A DNA stretch of 6,234 bases, taken from NCBI GenBank assembly GCA_937928475.1, contig CALFVE010000183.1:1-6234 (forward strand). The letters run 5' to 3'. Positions within the stretch are counted from its first letter, which is position 1. Every line of letters begins with the position of its first letter. Under the pieces are notes generated by a model, which did not search any database, was not told the origin of the DNA, and saw only the letters and a list, made by a program, of their open reading frames with translations. The position numbers and the translations under genes were made by a program. Shown here piece by piece: positions 5,177 to 6,234 of the stretch. The DNA is from an uncultured bacterium (GTDB lineage Bacteria > Armatimonadota > Zipacnadia > Zipacnadales > Zipacnadaceae).

Positions 5177-6229
5177 GTGGTCAGGACCCCAACGCTGGCA
5201 CAAAAAATCGGCGCGTTGCTAGTGGTGCTGGCGATCGCGGGTAGCACCGGCGACGCACACCCTGAGCAGGGCGCTGCGGTGACAGTGCTAAGATGGGATG
5301 TGGCCTCTTATCCTGAGGTGTCTGTTTACGTCGCCGTTTGCGATGAGAGGGGCAACCCCGTCCCGGGACTGAACGCAGGGAATTTTCAGGTCAGCGAAGA
5401 GGGCGAGCCGGTGGGGGGCTTGACCTGCACCGTTGCACGGCCCGATGAGCAGAGGCTCGCCCTTGTGCTGGTGATAGACACGAGCGGCAGCATGAAGGGT
5501 GCTCCTCTGGTCGCAGCCAAGCGAGCGGTCCTGGATCTCATCTCTCGCCTGGGTCCGCAGGATCACTGTACAGTGACGGGCTTTTCAGCCAGAGTGACCG
5601 AGATCGCACAGTTCAGGGGCAACGATAGCAGCGCGGCCCGTGCCCTCAACGCGCTTAGAGCAAGGGGCGACACGGCTCTATTTGACGCGGTGGTGCACGC
5701 AGCGGAGCGGGTGCGCGACGCGACTGCCGATCGTAAAGCTGTGGTGATCCTCACTGACGGCAGAGACACTGCCAGTGCCACAGCGCGCTCGGAGGCAATC
5801 TCGCAGGCGCAGAAGAGCGGTGTGGCGCTGTACCTAATTGGCCTCGGCCCGCGGTGCGACCGCGCCGGCCTGAAGGCCATGGCCGCCGCCACCGGCGGCG
5901 CAGCGTACTTCACGGGAGCGCCCGACGAGCTATCCCACATTTACCGGCAGGTCCTCGACCGAGTTCGTTGTTTCTACGCGCTTAGGTACCACAGCCCCGG
6001 GGGAAACCCCGGCAGCAGGCGCACTTTCCGCGTGGAGGTGGTATGGGATGGCGTTTCCGGAGCGGACAGTAGGCAGTACATCCTCCCTACCCGCCTAGCC
6101 GAGCCCCGAAGCCCGTGGGGATGGTTGCGGGCGCACGCTTTGGCCCTGGGCGTGGGCACCTTGATCTTGATCAACCTGCTCCTAGCCACGGCCGTGATTG
6201 TGATTAGGAGGCGACATGCGTTCGGCTAG
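5177..6229 (+). CDS. Exported VWA-domain protein with C-terminal membrane anchor
   Basis: A 350-residue protein starting at GTG. Residues 1-27 form a signal peptide (hydrophobic GALLVVLAIAG). Residues about 40-90 (VSVYVAVCDERGNPVPGL, then NFQVSEEGEPV) match the small N-terminal beta domain seen in VWFA-related bacterial proteins. The VWA domain spans about 93-262 with an intact metal site: D101-T-S-G-S105, T166 in GDTALFD, and D194 in LTDGRD. VWA domains bind protein partners through a divalent metal. Residues 266-303 (FYALRYHS, then RTFRVEVVW) resemble the C-terminal strands of the same family. A transmembrane helix at about 319-343 is followed by RRRHAFG inside the cell. Five cysteines (C55, C84, C131, C227, C265) lie in the outside part. 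It is tightly coupled to the PP2C gene. The product is probably an envelope adhesion or scaffold subunit that could bind the outside domains of the other two proteins, which is an inference. Confidence 0.9.
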   Translation: MVRTPTLAQKIGALLVVLAIAGSTGDAHPEQGAAVTVLRWDVASYPEVSVYVAVCDERGNPVPGLNAGNFQVSEEGEPVGGLTCTVARPDEQRLALVLVIDTSGSMKGAPLVAAKRAVLDLISRLGPQDHCTVTGFSARVTEIAQFRGNDSSAARALNALRARGDTALFDAVVHAAERVRDATADRKAVVILTDGRDTASATARSEAISQAQKSGVALYLIGLGPRCDRAGLKAMAAATGGAAYFTGAPDELSHIYRQVLDRVRCFYALRYHSPGGNPGSRRTFRVEVVWDGVSGADSRQYILPTRLAEPRSPWGWLRAHALALGVGTLILINLLLATAVIVIRRRHAFG

Positions 6230-6234
6230 CGGGC
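6216..6234 (+). CDS. Probable start of a fourth operon gene, cut by the window edge
   Basis: An ATG at 6216 lies 4 nt after AGGAGG (6206-6211) and opens a frame (MRSASG) that leaves the window. It overlaps the last 14 nt of the VWA gene in another frame, an arrangement typical of coupled operon genes. Only six residues are visible, so nothing can be said about the product. The gene content suggests looking for a kinase, another FHA protein or another VWA protein here. Confidence 0.5.

Noticed and set aside
1..6234. CRISPR array, tRNA, rRNA, insertion sequence or attachment site
   Set aside because: No regularly spaced repeats, cloverleaf-like segment, rRNA-like sequence, transposase or terminal inverted repeats were seen.

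Overview
This is a GC-rich bacterial window with strong Shine-Dalgarno sites (AAGGAGG type), a lipoprotein signal and several exported, membrane-anchored proteins. The mix of FHA, PP2C, von Willebrand A (VWA) and zinc-ribbon proteins is common in under-studied phyla such as Armatimonadota, Chloroflexota and some Bacillota. The sequence alone does not fix the lineage. All confidently called genes are on the + strand.

Layout. Positions 1-583 contain no confident gene. At the left edge there may be the start of a leftward gene (1-43, minus), with a near-consensus sigma-70 promoter facing it at 266-293. The rest is the leader of the first gene. Positions 584-1693 encode a lipoprotein with two tandem W/Y-rich repeats and a C-terminal CHAP peptidase/amidase domain. 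A GC-rich hairpin (1711-1749) probably ends that transcript. A long gene-free stretch (1694-2274) follows. It holds a near-identical second copy of a 29-bp box also present upstream of the lipoprotein gene, and two adjacent palindromes.

Positions 2275-6229 form a tight operon of three genes: an FHA protein with two zinc ribbons and an exported N-terminus; a PP2C phosphatase with a transmembrane helix and a roughly 315-residue extracytoplasmic tail; and an exported, C-terminally anchored VWA protein. A fourth gene probably starts at 6216, overlapping the end of the VWA gene, and leaves the window.

How they may work together (inference). FHA modules read phosphothreonine and PP2C enzymes remove it, so a Ser/Thr kinase would be expected nearby, outside this window. 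All three operon proteins are predicted to cross the membrane once, with an uncharacterised domain outside the cell and, for FHA and PP2C, the signalling domain inside. This suggests a trans-envelope phospho-signalling module. The cell-wall hydrolase upstream shares the 29-bp leader box and may be co-regulated with it. The most unusual points are the shared box, an FHA domain lacking its usual phosphate-binding arginine, and the very large outside domain on the phosphatase.
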